A stretch of DNA of 34,293 nucleotides from positions 1 through 34,293 of IMG/VR virus record IMGVR_UViG_3300043119_000044. The stretch is one strand, 5' to 3'. The notes below the pieces were generated by a model. That model saw nothing but the letters and a program-made list of their open reading frames with translations. It did not search any database and was not told the DNA's origin. Source of the DNA: a virus. Below are positions 22,223 to 29,108 of this stretch, one piece after another. Both the position numbers and the translations under genes were made by a program. How positions within the stretch are numbered: the stretch's first letter is position 1; the number at the start of each line of letters is the position of its first letter.

Positions 22223-23931
22223 TGAGTTTCTCTCCAATTTCTTCCTATTTTGTACTCTCCATCGAGAGGACATCGTAGGTTGTAAGCTTCACCTGCCTCA
22301 ATGATACTCTGTTTAAAGGCTTTACCAACCTCTTCAGCAATATCTTTAGGGCATTCTAGCTGTGCTTCGTCGTGAACATTGGCAACGTACTTAACAGGCC
22401 AGTTGTTAGCTTTAACCTTATCATCGAACAAGACCAAAGCCTTCTTCATCACAACGGCTCCTGCACCTTGGAGTAACGAATTGAGGGCGGCATGCTCTGA
22501 CCGAACCCAAATACGTCGCCCATCAAGTCCGGGAACCCACCCTTTTGCTGCTTGCTTTCGGACTCGTTCAAGAAGTTTAGCGAGGGACGGTGTTTGCGTG
22601 AGGAACTTGGCTTTGAGCTTTGTTCCATCTCTTGCACTGCCTCCCACAATGCTACCAATCTTCGCATCTCCCGCACCATAGAGGAAGGCGTAGATAAAAG
22701 TCTTTGCATTGTCTCTAGAAGCGAGTCCTGCTGCTCTTTGGTTAACTGTATGAACATCTGTTCCATCTTTAGATGATCCCTCACAGACAGTTCTGACATA
22801 ATCTTCATCCTTCATATAGTGAGCCAACATACGAAGCTCCAGACCTGAAGCATCGCAACCTACCAACACATTACCATCCTCTACAGTCCAGCACTCCCTG
22901 CACTCAGGCCCATAGATGGAACCTGCATTGGGAATCTGAGCCATGTTAGGGCTACTGTGAGTCATCCGGCCTGTAACAGCACCGTTGGTGATAACCCTAC
23001 CGTGAACCCTACCGTCCTTACCGATAGCCTCAAGCCATGATTCTATCTGACTAACTCGCTTCTGTAGCATCAGGTACTCAGCAATGATCTGAGCCTCCGG
23101 TATCTTAACACCTGCAAGCACAGTTTCGTCAATCTTAGGAATACCTGTCTCGGTAAATTCCTTAGGTTTCCATCCAAGCTCCTTCAGTCGCTGTCCGATC
23201 TGCTGTCTTGATCCCGGATTGAAAGTAACCACGCTGTCCTTGAGTCTCTTTCCTGTTTTGTCAGAGTGTCGTTCAACAGTGACAGGAGGCCATCTCTGTT
23301 GCATTCGCTCATATATTCCTGCCACTTTTGACTTGATGTCAGCAAGTAACACTTGGGCATATGGTTGGTCGAGTTTGAATCCATTACGTTCCTGCTCCGA
23401 GATTATAGATGCTACTTTGTGTTCGAGGTCGATGCTCTCTTGGCTAAACTGCTTCTCAGCCACATCACTGTTAAGCCGAACATAAAGCTTAGCAGTAACT
23501 TCAACGTCCCTAACACAGTAATGCTCAAGAAGGCTATCAATAGGATTATCGAAACACTCTCCTGCATATTCTTCCTTCCTGTCCATCATCCACTGCCAAA
23601 CAGCAGCATAGTTAATCTTGTGGAAACCAAGTGTCTGACCCCATGCTTCGAGAGTGTGTCCGTTCTCCCTGCTTGGGTCGAGAAGCCTGCTTACTATCAA
23701 TGTATCGTACACTTGATTCAAGCTGATCTTCGTCTGCCATAAGCGATTCAAGACTGGTACATCGAATCCGATGGCGTTGTGCCCGATGATCAAGGACGTG
23801 TCCTTTAAATACTCCGACAGGGGACTTGCTGCTTTCCATTTACGTACTTCTCCAGTGTCAATGTTCTTAGTTACGACTAGGTGTATCTTGTCGTGAGCTA
23901 GGTTTGTTTCGATGTCCAGTACTATTCTCAT
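22219..23931 (-). CDS. DNA polymerase, family A, with 3'-5' exonuclease domain
   Basis: I start at ATG 23931 (RIVLDIETN), giving 570 residues; GTG 23976 and ATG 23967 lie inside the previous gene. The exonuclease domain shows DIET (Asp6, Glu8), IGHNAIGFDVPVL and HYCVRDVEVTAKLY. Polymerase motifs are A (CDASGLELRMLAHY, Asp360), B (RDNAKTFIYAFLYGAG, Lys410, Tyr418) and C (NVHDEAQ, 520-522). It is shorter than T7 gp5 (704 residues); I did not try to locate a thioredoxin-binding insertion. It copies the genome with the primase-helicase encoded just upstream. Confidence 0.95.
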   Translation of the reverse strand: MRIVLDIETNLAHDKIHLVVTKNIDTGEVRKWKAASPLSEYLKDTSLIIGHNAIGFDVPVLNRLWQTKISLNQVYDTLIVSRLLDPSRENGHTLEAWGQTLGFHKINYAAVWQWMMDRKEEYAGECFDNPIDSLLEHYCVRDVEVTAKLYVRLNSDVAEKQFSQESIDLEHKVASIISEQERNGFKLDQPYAQVLLADIKSKVAGIYERMQQRWPPVTVERHSDKTGKRLKDSVVTFNPGSRQQIGQRLKELGWKPKEFTETGIPKIDETVLAGVKIPEAQIIAEYLMLQKRVSQIESWLEAIGKDGRVHGRVITNGAVTGRMTHSSPNMAQIPNAGSIYGPECRECWTVEDGNVLVGCDASGLELRMLAHYMKDEDYVRTVCEGSSKDGTDVHTVNQRAAGLASRDNAKTFIYAFLYGAGDAKIGSIVGGSARDGTKLKAKFLTQTPSLAKLLERVRKQAAKGWVPGLDGRRIWVRSEHAALNSLLQGAGAVVMKKALVLFDDKVKANNWPVKYVANVHDEAQLECPKDIAEEVGKAFKQSIIEAGEAYNLRCPLDGEYKIGRNWRETH

Positions 23932-24088
23932 TTGTTTCTTCCAGAGGCCAAAAGTAATTACATCCATCTTTGTCACGAGGAGAGTTCATAAAGTAACTCT
24001 GTCGATACTCACTAGGTTTAGCCTGTGCTCGGTAGCACTGGTCAAACTTAGGACAGGAGTAATCGTTACACATTGAGATGTCAGGCAT
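23867..24088 (-). CDS. Small cysteine-rich phage protein
   Basis: The protein begins PDISMCNDYSCPKFDQCYRA, then KPSEYRQSYF and DGCNYFWPLEE. Several cysteines suggest a metal site. ATG 24088 has GAGGAAG upstream and gives 73 residues; ATG 24103 overlaps the preceding stop (ATGA) and is an alternative. The last 65 bases overlap the polymerase start in another frame. I recall the MCxDxxCP pattern in other podoviruses near replication genes; function is unknown. Confidence 0.72.
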   Translation of the reverse strand: MPDISMCNDYSCPKFDQCYRAQAKPSEYRQSYFMNSPRDKDGCNYFWPLEETNENSTGHRNKPSSRQDTPSRN

Positions 24089-24099
24089 GATCTTCTTCC

Positions 24100-24249
24100 T
24101 CATTTAATGTTAAGCCACAACCCGATCTGAGCAAAGGCATACCCTGTCCAGATCATCCCGTTAGAGACTTCTCCCTTGCTCCATTGTAGCACACCTACGA
24201 TCAGGTATCCTACTCCGGTAGCGCCTACGATTAAGTGCTCAATGGTCAT
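24100..24249 (-). CDS. Small protein with two predicted membrane helices
   Basis: The start at ATG 24249 is nine bases after AAGGA; the frame extends upstream into a neighbouring gene. The product of 49 residues has two hydrophobic helices (HLIVGATGVGYLIVGVLQW and GMIWTGYAFAQIGLWLNI) with a short charged link. Its function is unknown. It overlaps the gene upstream by 11 bases, and its stop overlaps an ATG of the next gene. Confidence 0.7.
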   Translation of the reverse strand: MTIEHLIVGATGVGYLIVGVLQWSKGEVSNGMIWTGYAFAQIGLWLNIK

Positions 24250-24397
24250 CTTTGTCATCCTTCTCAGGTTCCTCTTTGACAGGCTCTTCCGGTGGCTTAT
24301 CTCGCTGAAAGATAGCATCCCATCGGTTTGCATAGTCCTCATTGCTCACCTGCCTTGGTCGGCTACCTGAGCCTTTACCTCCGTGCCATGCTGTCAT
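24239..24397 (-). CDS. Small acidic-tailed phage protein downstream of primase-helicase
   Basis: A 52-codon frame starts at an ATG overlapping the helicase stop (ATGA). The product begins TAWHGGKGSGSRPRQVSNED, continues YANRWDAIFQRDKP and ends in a Glu/Asp/Lys tail. The GGKGSxxR and WDxIF pattern recurs, to my knowledge, in small proteins encoded next to podovirus replication genes. Function is unknown. Confidence 0.78.
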   Translation of the reverse strand: MTAWHGGKGSGSRPRQVSNEDYANRWDAIFQRDKPPEEPVKEEPEKDDKDDH

Positions 24398-25992
24398 AAT
24401 GCTTCCTCTTCAGCTTCAACCATACGTCCAGTATAGCTGTTGTATTGTAGCTTACAAGCAGGGCCAGTCTCGCCATTGTAGCGATTCTTTGCCACTGCCA
24501 CCTTTGTCAAGTGCCTGTCACTCTCGTTCTCAGCCATGCTATTACGCTCCAACGTGATCACTGCATCACTCAACTGTGCAATAGCACCTGAGCCTCGCAA
24601 CTGAGACAGAGACACACTACCCCCATCCTCATGTCCTTGGTTGCCTTGTGGTCGTTTCAGGTGACTCACACAGATCAAGGTGATGTTCAGCTCCTGTACC
24701 AGTGTGCGTAGCTTGGTCATCATGTTGTCAATAGCTTTGCGTTCATCGCCGTTGTCTTGACCAGAAATAACAATAGAAATATGATCCAAGAATACAATCC
24801 TACAATCACAAGCTTTTGCCATATATCGGATTCGATTAGAAATGTTGTCCACATCACTTGAGCCGAAATGGTCAAACAAGTAAATGCGGTTACTGCCAAG
24901 AGTAGCATCAAAAGCATCTTTAAGTTCCTGTTCAGTTGTAGGTGTATCAGGCAAGTGTAACTGCTTGTTAGCGTGCAGTGACATGATACTCCGTGCTGTC
25001 TTACGGGTAGATTCCTCAAGGAAGAGTCCACCAATGTTCCAGCTAGTTGTCTTCAAGAGATTATACAGTATCTCACGCAAGAATTGACTCTTACCTAAGC
25101 CACTGCCTGCGGTAACTGTAATCAACTCTGCTGGCCTGATACCATACAAGAGCTTGTTCAAGCCTTCCCAAGGGTATTGTGCCTCTGCAATCGGCTCTGG
25201 TTTGGAGATTTCCTCCCAGAGATCAGCAGCGTTAACAATACCATCAGGGACATAAGGACTAGCCCTCCACCATGCGTTAATGAACTCCTTGGTAGCTCCT
25301 GCAATCAGATACTCGCAAGCATCCTTGTAACCATCCTTATACTGCATGATCTTGGCTTTGTTACCGAACAGTTCAGCAACTTCCTTAGCAGCTTTCTTTC
25401 CCGGCTCATCACCATCAAAGCAGATAACCACTGAGTCAAAGCTATTGATCCACTCATAGTTAGCCTTGCAGTCCTTTAAAGCAGCCTGAGCACCGTTACG
25501 GATACTCACTGTAGGGTATAAAGACCCTTGCATCTGGAAAGCTGCGAGAGCATCAAGTTCTCCTTCTGTGATGGTGATAGCTTTGCCTCCGGTGTGAAAG
25601 AGAGATTGACCAAATAGAGTTGCTCCTTTGAAGTCTCCGCTAATGGAGAAGTTCTTAGTGGGTATATCACGTTGCTTAACAGCCACTCTAGCTCCTGCTC
25701 CGTCATGGTAAGGGTAATACTGTTTGTTTCCATCTGTTGTTACTCCATACTTTTCACAGGTTGCCTGAGAGATACCCCGCTCAGGGATTGATTTAGATGT
25801 TCCTTTAATTTCCATAGGTGCTTTCTTTGTAGGCGCTACTGCGTCCCTCATTACCGTTCGCTCATCATAAGCACCTTCGTGCTCGGTTACACCACAACTG
25901 AAGCAGTGCGTGTGTCCATCGTCATACAGAGAACCTGCATCCTTGCTTCCACAGTGCTCACAGGCTATGTGTTTGAGGAACTTGCTAGTCAC
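24394..25992 (-). CDS. DNA primase-helicase, T7 gp4-like
   Basis: I choose GTG 25992 because AGGAG lies about eight bases upstream and the product then begins TSKFLKHIACEHCGS; the ATG at 26025 lacks a site. The 532-residue protein has an N-terminal zinc domain (Cys11, 14, 30, 33), a TOPRIM-like primase part (ITEGELDALAAF, Glu144; CFDGDEPGKKAA, Asp193/195), and a DnaB-type helicase domain with Walker A TAGSGLGKS (about 294-302), Walker B RIVFLDHISIVIS and the LRGSGAIAQLSDAVITLERN segment. It unwinds DNA and makes primers for the polymerase. Confidence 0.95.
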   Translation of the reverse strand: MTSKFLKHIACEHCGSKDAGSLYDDGHTHCFSCGVTEHEGAYDERTVMRDAVAPTKKAPMEIKGTSKSIPERGISQATCEKYGVTTDGNKQYYPYHDGAGARVAVKQRDIPTKNFSISGDFKGATLFGQSLFHTGGKAITITEGELDALAAFQMQGSLYPTVSIRNGAQAALKDCKANYEWINSFDSVVICFDGDEPGKKAAKEVAELFGNKAKIMQYKDGYKDACEYLIAGATKEFINAWWRASPYVPDGIVNAADLWEEISKPEPIAEAQYPWEGLNKLLYGIRPAELITVTAGSGLGKSQFLREILYNLLKTTSWNIGGLFLEESTRKTARSIMSLHANKQLHLPDTPTTEQELKDAFDATLGSNRIYLFDHFGSSDVDNISNRIRYMAKACDCRIVFLDHISIVISGQDNGDERKAIDNMMTKLRTLVQELNITLICVSHLKRPQGNQGHEDGGSVSLSQLRGSGAIAQLSDAVITLERNSMAENESDRHLTKVAVAKNRYNGETGPACKLQYNSYTGRMVEAEEEAL

Positions 25993-26221
25993 TGTTTTTC
26001 TCCTGCTGTGCTTCCAGCTTATCAATGGTGATCTGCTGCGCTCGTACCAGTGCGCTTAGTCGCTGAATGTCTTGCTCACGCTCATCAGCACGAACAAGGG
26101 CTTCAAAGGCTTTGAGTTCATCACCTAGTTCACCAGCATCCATCCACCAACGTCCATTACTGAAGTAAACAAGATCAGCCTCACGGGCCATGTCTATCGT
26201 ATCTCGCTTAGTAGTGCTCAT
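25985..26221 (-). CDS. Hypothetical protein upstream of primase-helicase
   Basis: Of two adjacent ATGs (26224 and 26221) I use the second; the frame extends upstream into the next gene. The 78-residue product has DMAREADLVYFSNGRWWMDA, then a charged C-terminal coiled coil (VRADEREQDIQRLSALVRAQ). I recall no function. It overlaps the primase-helicase start by eight bases. Confidence 0.65.
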   Translation of the reverse strand: MSTTKRDTIDMAREADLVYFSNGRWWMDAGELGDELKAFEALVRADEREQDIQRLSALVRAQQITIDKLEAQQEKNSD

Positions 26222-26489
26222 CATACGCCCTCTGTTGTTCCTCAACGTCTGACCATTGTGCCCTAATCTGGTCTTCAATGGACTCCCAAGTCTTATCATG
26301 GATCAAGTCATTGACCTGTACCCATGTGTCAGGCTTTAGCTGTTGCTTCAAGTCACCTTTAAAGCGCCTGTTGTAGAACACTTCCCATGTCTCGTAGTTG
26401 ATCTCACTGTCACCAATGACATCAAACTCAACGACACACTTAGCATTCTCAACGTTAACAACTAAGCCAAAAGGGTTATTCTTGCTCAT
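26208..26489 (-). CDS. Hypothetical early protein
   Basis: The 93-residue protein starts NNPFGLVVNVENAKCVVEFD, has a beta-rich N-terminal part with YETWEVFYNRRFK and an acidic helical C-terminus (WESIEDQIRAQWSDVEEQQR). I recognise no domain. The ATG overlaps the stop of an 18-codon frame upstream (ATGA), suggesting coupled translation. Confidence 0.68.
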   Translation of the reverse strand: MSKNNPFGLVVNVENAKCVVEFDVIGDSEINYETWEVFYNRRFKGDLKQQLKPDTWVQVNDLIHDKTWESIEDQIRAQWSDVEEQQRAYDEHY

Positions 26490-26542
26490 TTAAGTACCAC
26501 CTTAATAAGTGTTAAGACACCAAGGAACAAGGAGACAATCAT
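26486..26542 (-). CDS. 18-residue hydrophobic micropeptide
   Basis: An 18-codon frame (product IVSLFLGVLTLIKVVLK after Met) exactly joins the stop of the upstream gene and the start of the downstream gene by ATGA overlaps at both ends, with AAGGAAG upstream of its ATG. It would be one short membrane helix with two Lys residues. It may act as a peptide or may simply carry ribosomes between genes. Confidence 0.5.
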   Translation of the reverse strand: MIVSLFLGVLTLIKVVLK

Positions 26543-26715
26543 TGTGTATCTTCCTTAGACATTCGTGCTACTGCACATTGTATGTCATACATGATCTTAT
26601 CGTAGCCATTGGCACGTATAAGACTAGCGACATCATCCATAACGGAATGATACCAACATTCAAACTGTAAGACATCATCTTCATGGGTCATCATGTCCAT
26701 AGACAATTCACTCAT
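26539..26715 (-). CDS. Small acidic hypothetical protein, first gene after an early promoter
   Basis: ATG 26715 has GAGGTG eight bases upstream; GTG 26724 is less likely. The 58-residue product is acidic and Met-rich, with MMTHEDDVLQFECWYHSVMD and GYDKIMYDIQCAVARMS. Function is unknown. It is the first gene behind the promoter at 26831-26858 and a 5' hairpin leader. Confidence 0.7.
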   Translation of the reverse strand: MSELSMDMMTHEDDVLQFECWYHSVMDDVASLIRANGYDKIMYDIQCAVARMSKEDTQ

Positions 26716-26746
26716 TTCTAACACCTCATATATAGACTTTAAAGGA

Positions 26747-26828
26747 CTATAGAGTTAAGACATAAAGATGTATCTTACTAAGTATCTGTTAGTAGGTTAA
26801 CATCTATGAAATGTCTTAGTCTCTATAG
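26747..26828 (-). promoter_or_regulatory. Long stem-loop at the 5' end of the leftward transcript
   Basis: CTATAGAG-TTAAGACAT (26747-26763) is complementary to 26811-26828 with one or two mismatches. AGATGT/ACATCT and ACTAA/TTAGT pairs lie inside, giving an 82-base hairpin. The predicted start site (about 26824) is at the edge of the stem. It may stabilise the mRNA or be an RNase III site. Confidence 0.68.
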
Positions 26829-26830
26829 TA

Positions 26831-26858
26831 ATTATACCACTCGTTGGTCAACTGTCAA
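26831..26858 (-). promoter_or_regulatory. Leftward sigma-70 promoter, near consensus
   Basis: Minus-strand TTGACA (26853-26858) and TATAAT (26831-26836) are 16 bases apart with TGG before the -10. The stop TGA of the upstream gene lies inside TTGACA. Two TGTAACAG copies 10 bp apart (26878, 26888) lie about 20 bp upstream, inside that gene. Confidence 0.85.
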
Positions 26859-27088
26859 TGATCCTCATCATCTAAGTTGTAACAGTTTGTAACAGAGTCT
26901 ACCTCCTCAGTCTCCCCTGTGTCCTCAAACGGGTCCGAAGCAGTGCCTAACCCTTGTCCTCCCTTGGTAGGTAATCCCGGTATCTCCCTCAGACATCCAT
27001 CACATAGGTCTAAGAATTCCCCTGTAATGCCATGCCTACGCACAGATTCATGGTCTTTCAAGTTCTTATCACAGATCACACAGTGCAT
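26855..27088 (-). CDS. Small zinc-ribbon protein
   Basis: The 77-residue protein has two CxxC pairs, HCVICDKNLKDHES at the start and LDLCDGCLREIPG near residue 30, that probably bind one zinc, followed by a disordered acidic C-terminus. AAGGAG precedes the ATG. Similar small zinc proteins occur among early phage genes; the partner is unknown. Confidence 0.75.
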   Translation of the reverse strand: MHCVICDKNLKDHESVRRHGITGEFLDLCDGCLREIPGLPTKGGQGLGTASDPFEDTGETEEVDSVTNCYNLDDEDH

Positions 27089-27148
27089 TATTAACTCCTT
27101 TGGCTATGTAGCCATTAGTTGATTCATTTGAGGCCGTTGTAGGCCCGT

Positions 27149-27208
27149 TTAAAGCCTTCCTAGAGGCTTTCGTGAAGGTAGGATTAGGTTAAGTAGCCAA
27201 CGAATCAT
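27149..27208 (-). CDS. 19-residue micropeptide overlapping the 28-residue one (uncertain)
   Basis: A 19-codon frame (IRWLLNLILPSRKPLGRL after Met) has GGGGAG five to six bases before its ATG, but that site lies inside another small frame. The product is basic with one short hydrophobic stretch. Coding is plausible only because of the ribosome site; no homologue is known to me. Confidence 0.32.
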   Translation of the reverse strand: MIRWLLNLILPSRKPLGRL

Positions 27209-27275
27209 AATAACTCCCCGTTAACCAACCTAAGATGACTACCAACAAGACAACCCAATGGCTTAGCTTAGGCAT
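27189..27275 (-). CDS. 28-residue single-helix membrane peptide
   Basis: The ATG at 27275 has GGAGG seven bases upstream and overlaps the previous stop by eight bases. The peptide begins PKLSH, continues with the hydrophobic helix WVVLLVVILGWLTG and ends YYDSLAT. The strong ribosome site and tiling support translation. It would be an inner-membrane peptide of unknown role. Confidence 0.6.
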   Translation of the reverse strand: MPKLSHWVVLLVVILGWLTGSYYDSLAT

Positions 27276-27489
27276 TCTCAGCCTCCAATCTAACCATATC
27301 CTCAATGTCAAGGATTATTTGGTAGTCTACAATATCCCTCATGTCTGGAGGGTTATCATCTTTGTATCCTTCAAGGTACAGGTCAGTGCATCGAACGATT
27401 AAGGGCAGGGACTCAATGGATTGAACCTCACAGAGGCCATACCATTCACAGCCTCTGAGCTTATAGGTGAATTGCTTAATCTTAGTCAC
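27268..27489 (-). CDS. Hypothetical early protein with GTG start
   Basis: The 73-residue protein begins TKIKQFTYKLRGCEWYGLCE and has a beta-rich first half, then an acidic end (MRDIVDYQIILDIEDMVRLE). It starts at GTG overlapping the stop of the 30-codon gene upstream, with GAGGA about nine bases before. Function is unknown. Confidence 0.68.
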   Translation of the reverse strand: MTKIKQFTYKLRGCEWYGLCEVQSIESLPLIVRCTDLYLEGYKDDNPPDMRDIVDYQIILDIEDMVRLEAENA

Positions 27490-27578
27490 AATGGTGCATC
27501 CTCGTGGTTGTCAGGGTTGAATTTAGGACGTTTATGTCCGTTGTCCAATGGATTAGGGAAGGCAGGGAAGGGCCACAT
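27486..27578 (-). CDS. 30-residue proline-rich small protein
   Basis: A 30-codon frame starts where the previous gene stops (TAATG) and ends on the GTG of the next one. GAAGGTG lies upstream. The product is Pro/Asn-rich: WPFPAFPNPLDNGHKRPKF, then NPDNHEDAPL. It has no membrane helix. The exact tiling on both sides supports translation; function is unknown. Confidence 0.6.
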   Translation of the reverse strand: MWPFPAFPNPLDNGHKRPKFNPDNHEDAPL

Positions 27579-27781
27579 TATGACACCTTCACCAACTTAA
27601 ACAATTCGAGACAGATACCCTTAACCCACTTATCAGGGACAATATCCCCCGTTGTAGGGTCACAGTAGGCCATCTCAGGCCCATAGTTGTTGCACTCATA
27701 CCAGTGCTGACAGATAGCTCGTTCAGTGGCGCTAAAGGCCACTATACCGGAGGTTCTGAATTGGACTTCGTAGCGTGGCAT
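27578..27781 (-). CDS. Hypothetical early protein
   Basis: ATG 27781 has AAGGGGAA upstream; the frame extends to 27811, inside the next gene. The 67-residue product starts PRYEVQFRTSGIVAFSATER, has CQHWYECNNYGPEMAYCDP with three Cys, and ends in a helix (ICLELFKLVKVS). I recognise no family. Confidence 0.68.
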   Translation of the reverse strand: MPRYEVQFRTSGIVAFSATERAICQHWYECNNYGPEMAYCDPTTGDIVPDKWVKGICLELFKLVKVS

Positions 27782-27795
27782 GATGTTCCCCTTGA

Positions 27796-28131
27796 TTAGC
27801 GGCAAGCCCACAGCTCAGACAATGCATCATCAAGACCCAGATTATCCTTGAATGAAGCATCAGCACGATCAGCCCACCATGCACCTTCGACAATACCTGT
27901 ACGTGTGTTAACCCAGATATTAGGCCCACCAAAGGCGACCAGAACCCGTGCGCCTAAGTACTCGCCACGGCTATTCACAATGTACTCAATGTCCAAGGCA
28001 TCTTGGAGATAGTCAAAGGCACTGAATTCGCCCTCGCTGTCAATATCCCTGCCTTCATTCCATTCATCCATTGGTGGATTGGTCAGGTTATCAGCGATTG
28101 ATTGGACATGATTTTTGAGATTGTTTGACAT
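27796..28131 (-). CDS. Conserved hypothetical protein with AFGGPNIWVNT motif
   Basis: The 111-residue acidic protein has FDYLQDALDIEYIVNSRGEY, then ARVLVAFGGPNIWVNTRTG, IVEGAWWADRA and a C-terminal LGLDDALSELWACR. I recall this conserved pattern in small proteins of proteobacterial phages and plasmids, with no known function. The ATG at 28131 is the only sensible start. Confidence 0.78.
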   Translation of the reverse strand: MSNNLKNHVQSIADNLTNPPMDEWNEGRDIDSEGEFSAFDYLQDALDIEYIVNSRGEYLGARVLVAFGGPNIWVNTRTGIVEGAWWADRADASFKDNLGLDDALSELWACR

Positions 28132-28200
28132 GGTTTACCTTTGAAGTTGTGCCTGTACATCACAGGCGGGATTTAGTGCGATAGGATTGCACTCCAATGG

Positions 28201-28230
28201 ATTCTAGCATGAGAACCCATCAGGCTACAA
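28201..28230 (-). promoter_or_regulatory. Possible leftward promoter with extended -10
   Basis: Minus-strand TTGTAG (28225-28230) and TAGAAT (28201-28206) are 18 bases apart, with TGC before the -10. The -35 is poor; the site is suggested mainly by the extended -10 and the 100-base gap before the next gene. Confidence 0.38.
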
Positions 28231-28233
28231 TCA

Positions 28234-28359
28234 TTAAACTCCCAAGGCCAGCAACACACCCCAAAGGGCGAACACTGCGAGACAGGCGATTGTGATGATG
28301 ATTTCTTGAACCTTGGACTCAGGCTTGGATGGCTTGTATGTGTATTGATGTTGAGACAT
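28234..28359 (-). CDS. 41-residue single-helix membrane protein
   Basis: The ATG at 28359 has AAGGA six bases upstream. The product has a polar N-terminus (SQHQYTYKPSKPESKVQE) and a hydrophobic C-terminal helix (IIITIACLAVFALWGVLLAL) ending in GV. It would be a tail-anchored inner-membrane protein. It lies nine bases after the upstream gene. Function is unknown; phage peptides of this kind sometimes inhibit host membrane enzymes, but nothing here shows that. Confidence 0.72.
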   Translation of the reverse strand: MSQHQYTYKPSKPESKVQEIIITIACLAVFALWGVLLALGV

Positions 28360-28367
28360 GATGATCC

Positions 28368-28592
28368 TTAGTTGGTGACAGTGACAGTAGGTATTGACAG
28401 GAAGCGGATGCACTCTTTAAAGTGGTCAAAGACAATGAAGGGTTCTACATTCGCATCATTGCACATCTTCTCCATCAGTGCTTCGTGATCGTCACCAGCA
28501 CGCCATGCTTCAATGCCCTTGTCAACGATGTGGTCACAGTACTGCATGAGAGCGGCCCACATTGAGTATTTGATTTCTTCCATCTTGTCCAT
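28368..28592 (-). CDS. Hypothetical early protein
   Basis: ATG 28592 has GGAG six bases upstream and is preferred to ATG 28604, which has no site. The 74-residue product is helical and Met-rich: EEIKYSMWAALMQYCDHIVD, then EAWRAGDDHEALMEKMCND and FDHFKECIRFLSIP. Function is unknown. Confidence 0.68.
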   Translation of the reverse strand: MDKMEEIKYSMWAALMQYCDHIVDKGIEAWRAGDDHEALMEKMCNDANVEPFIVFDHFKECIRFLSIPTVTVTN

Positions 28593-28611
28593 ATTGATCT
28601 CCATTCAGTGC

Positions 28612-28660
28612 GACAGTACACTCCACTGACCCCTGTCACGGGTCAGCAGGCTGTACTGTC
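28612..28660 (-). promoter_or_regulatory. Two-tier hairpin between the first two leftward genes
   Basis: GACAGTACA (28612-28620) pairs with TGTACTGTC (28652-28660); inside, after a symmetric 5x5 internal loop, CTGACCC (28626-28632) pairs with GGGTCAG (28640-28646) around a 7-base loop. There is no U tract, so an RNA processing or stability element is more likely than a terminator. Confidence 0.72.
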
Positions 28661-28925
28661 AGGCCAATGCTTCGCGGATGGTCAGGCCTGTAGAGTGCTG
28701 GACGATTGCATTGAACCATTCACCCATTGTAAGGCTAGGCAACCGTGCCAGCAAGTGTTGTACGTTGGTGTCCTTGTTCAGTTGCTGTGCTTGCTGGTGG
28801 GTCAGCATGGCGGCTGTCAGAAGCTCCCAGTTCAGGCTGTTGGGATGCTTGTTGAAAGCCTTCTGACGTTGCTTGAGGACTTCGAGAACGTGCTTCTGAA
28901 CTTCTGGGAGAGTGACTGTGTACAT
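28659..28925 (-). CDS. Hypothetical protein, first gene of the leftward arm
   Basis: The 88-residue protein is mostly helical: PEVQKHVLEVLKQRQKAFNK, then NWELLTAAMLTHQQAQQLNK and RLPSLTMGEWFNAIVQHSTG. It is the gene closest to the control region and follows a good promoter by about 50 bases, so it is probably among the first expressed. Early genes at this place often counter host defences or redirect host enzymes; no motif shows which. Confidence 0.75.
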   Translation of the reverse strand: MYTVTLPEVQKHVLEVLKQRQKAFNKHPNSLNWELLTAAMLTHQQAQQLNKDTNVQHLLARLPSLTMGEWFNAIVQHSTGLTIREALA

Positions 28926-28973
28926 GGTGTTTCCTTGGTTGTGGTGTCAGGCCTTTCCCGACTCCATGAATGT

Positions 28974-29001
28974 AGTGTATCACACAGAATCCACTTGTCA
29001 A
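28974..29001 (-). promoter_or_regulatory. Leftward early promoter
   Basis: Minus-strand TTGACA (28996-29001) and TACACT (28974-28979) are 16 bases apart, with TGA before the -10. Upstream, two TGTAACAAA copies 10 bp apart (minus strand, 29016-29024 and 29026-29034) begin 14 bases from the -35. Confidence 0.72.
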
Positions 29002-29108
29002 CACCTTTGTGCCTGTTTGTTACACTTTGTTACATCTTTGTGCATGAAGCGTTTAAACGCCCTACAAGCCACGATCGACCCTTGCCCTACCTTACCCATT
29101 GCCAACTC

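Noticed and set aside
27152-27180. Hairpin AAAGCCT/AGGCTTT as a terminator
   Set aside because: The stem is only 7 bp and neither strand has a T run after it.
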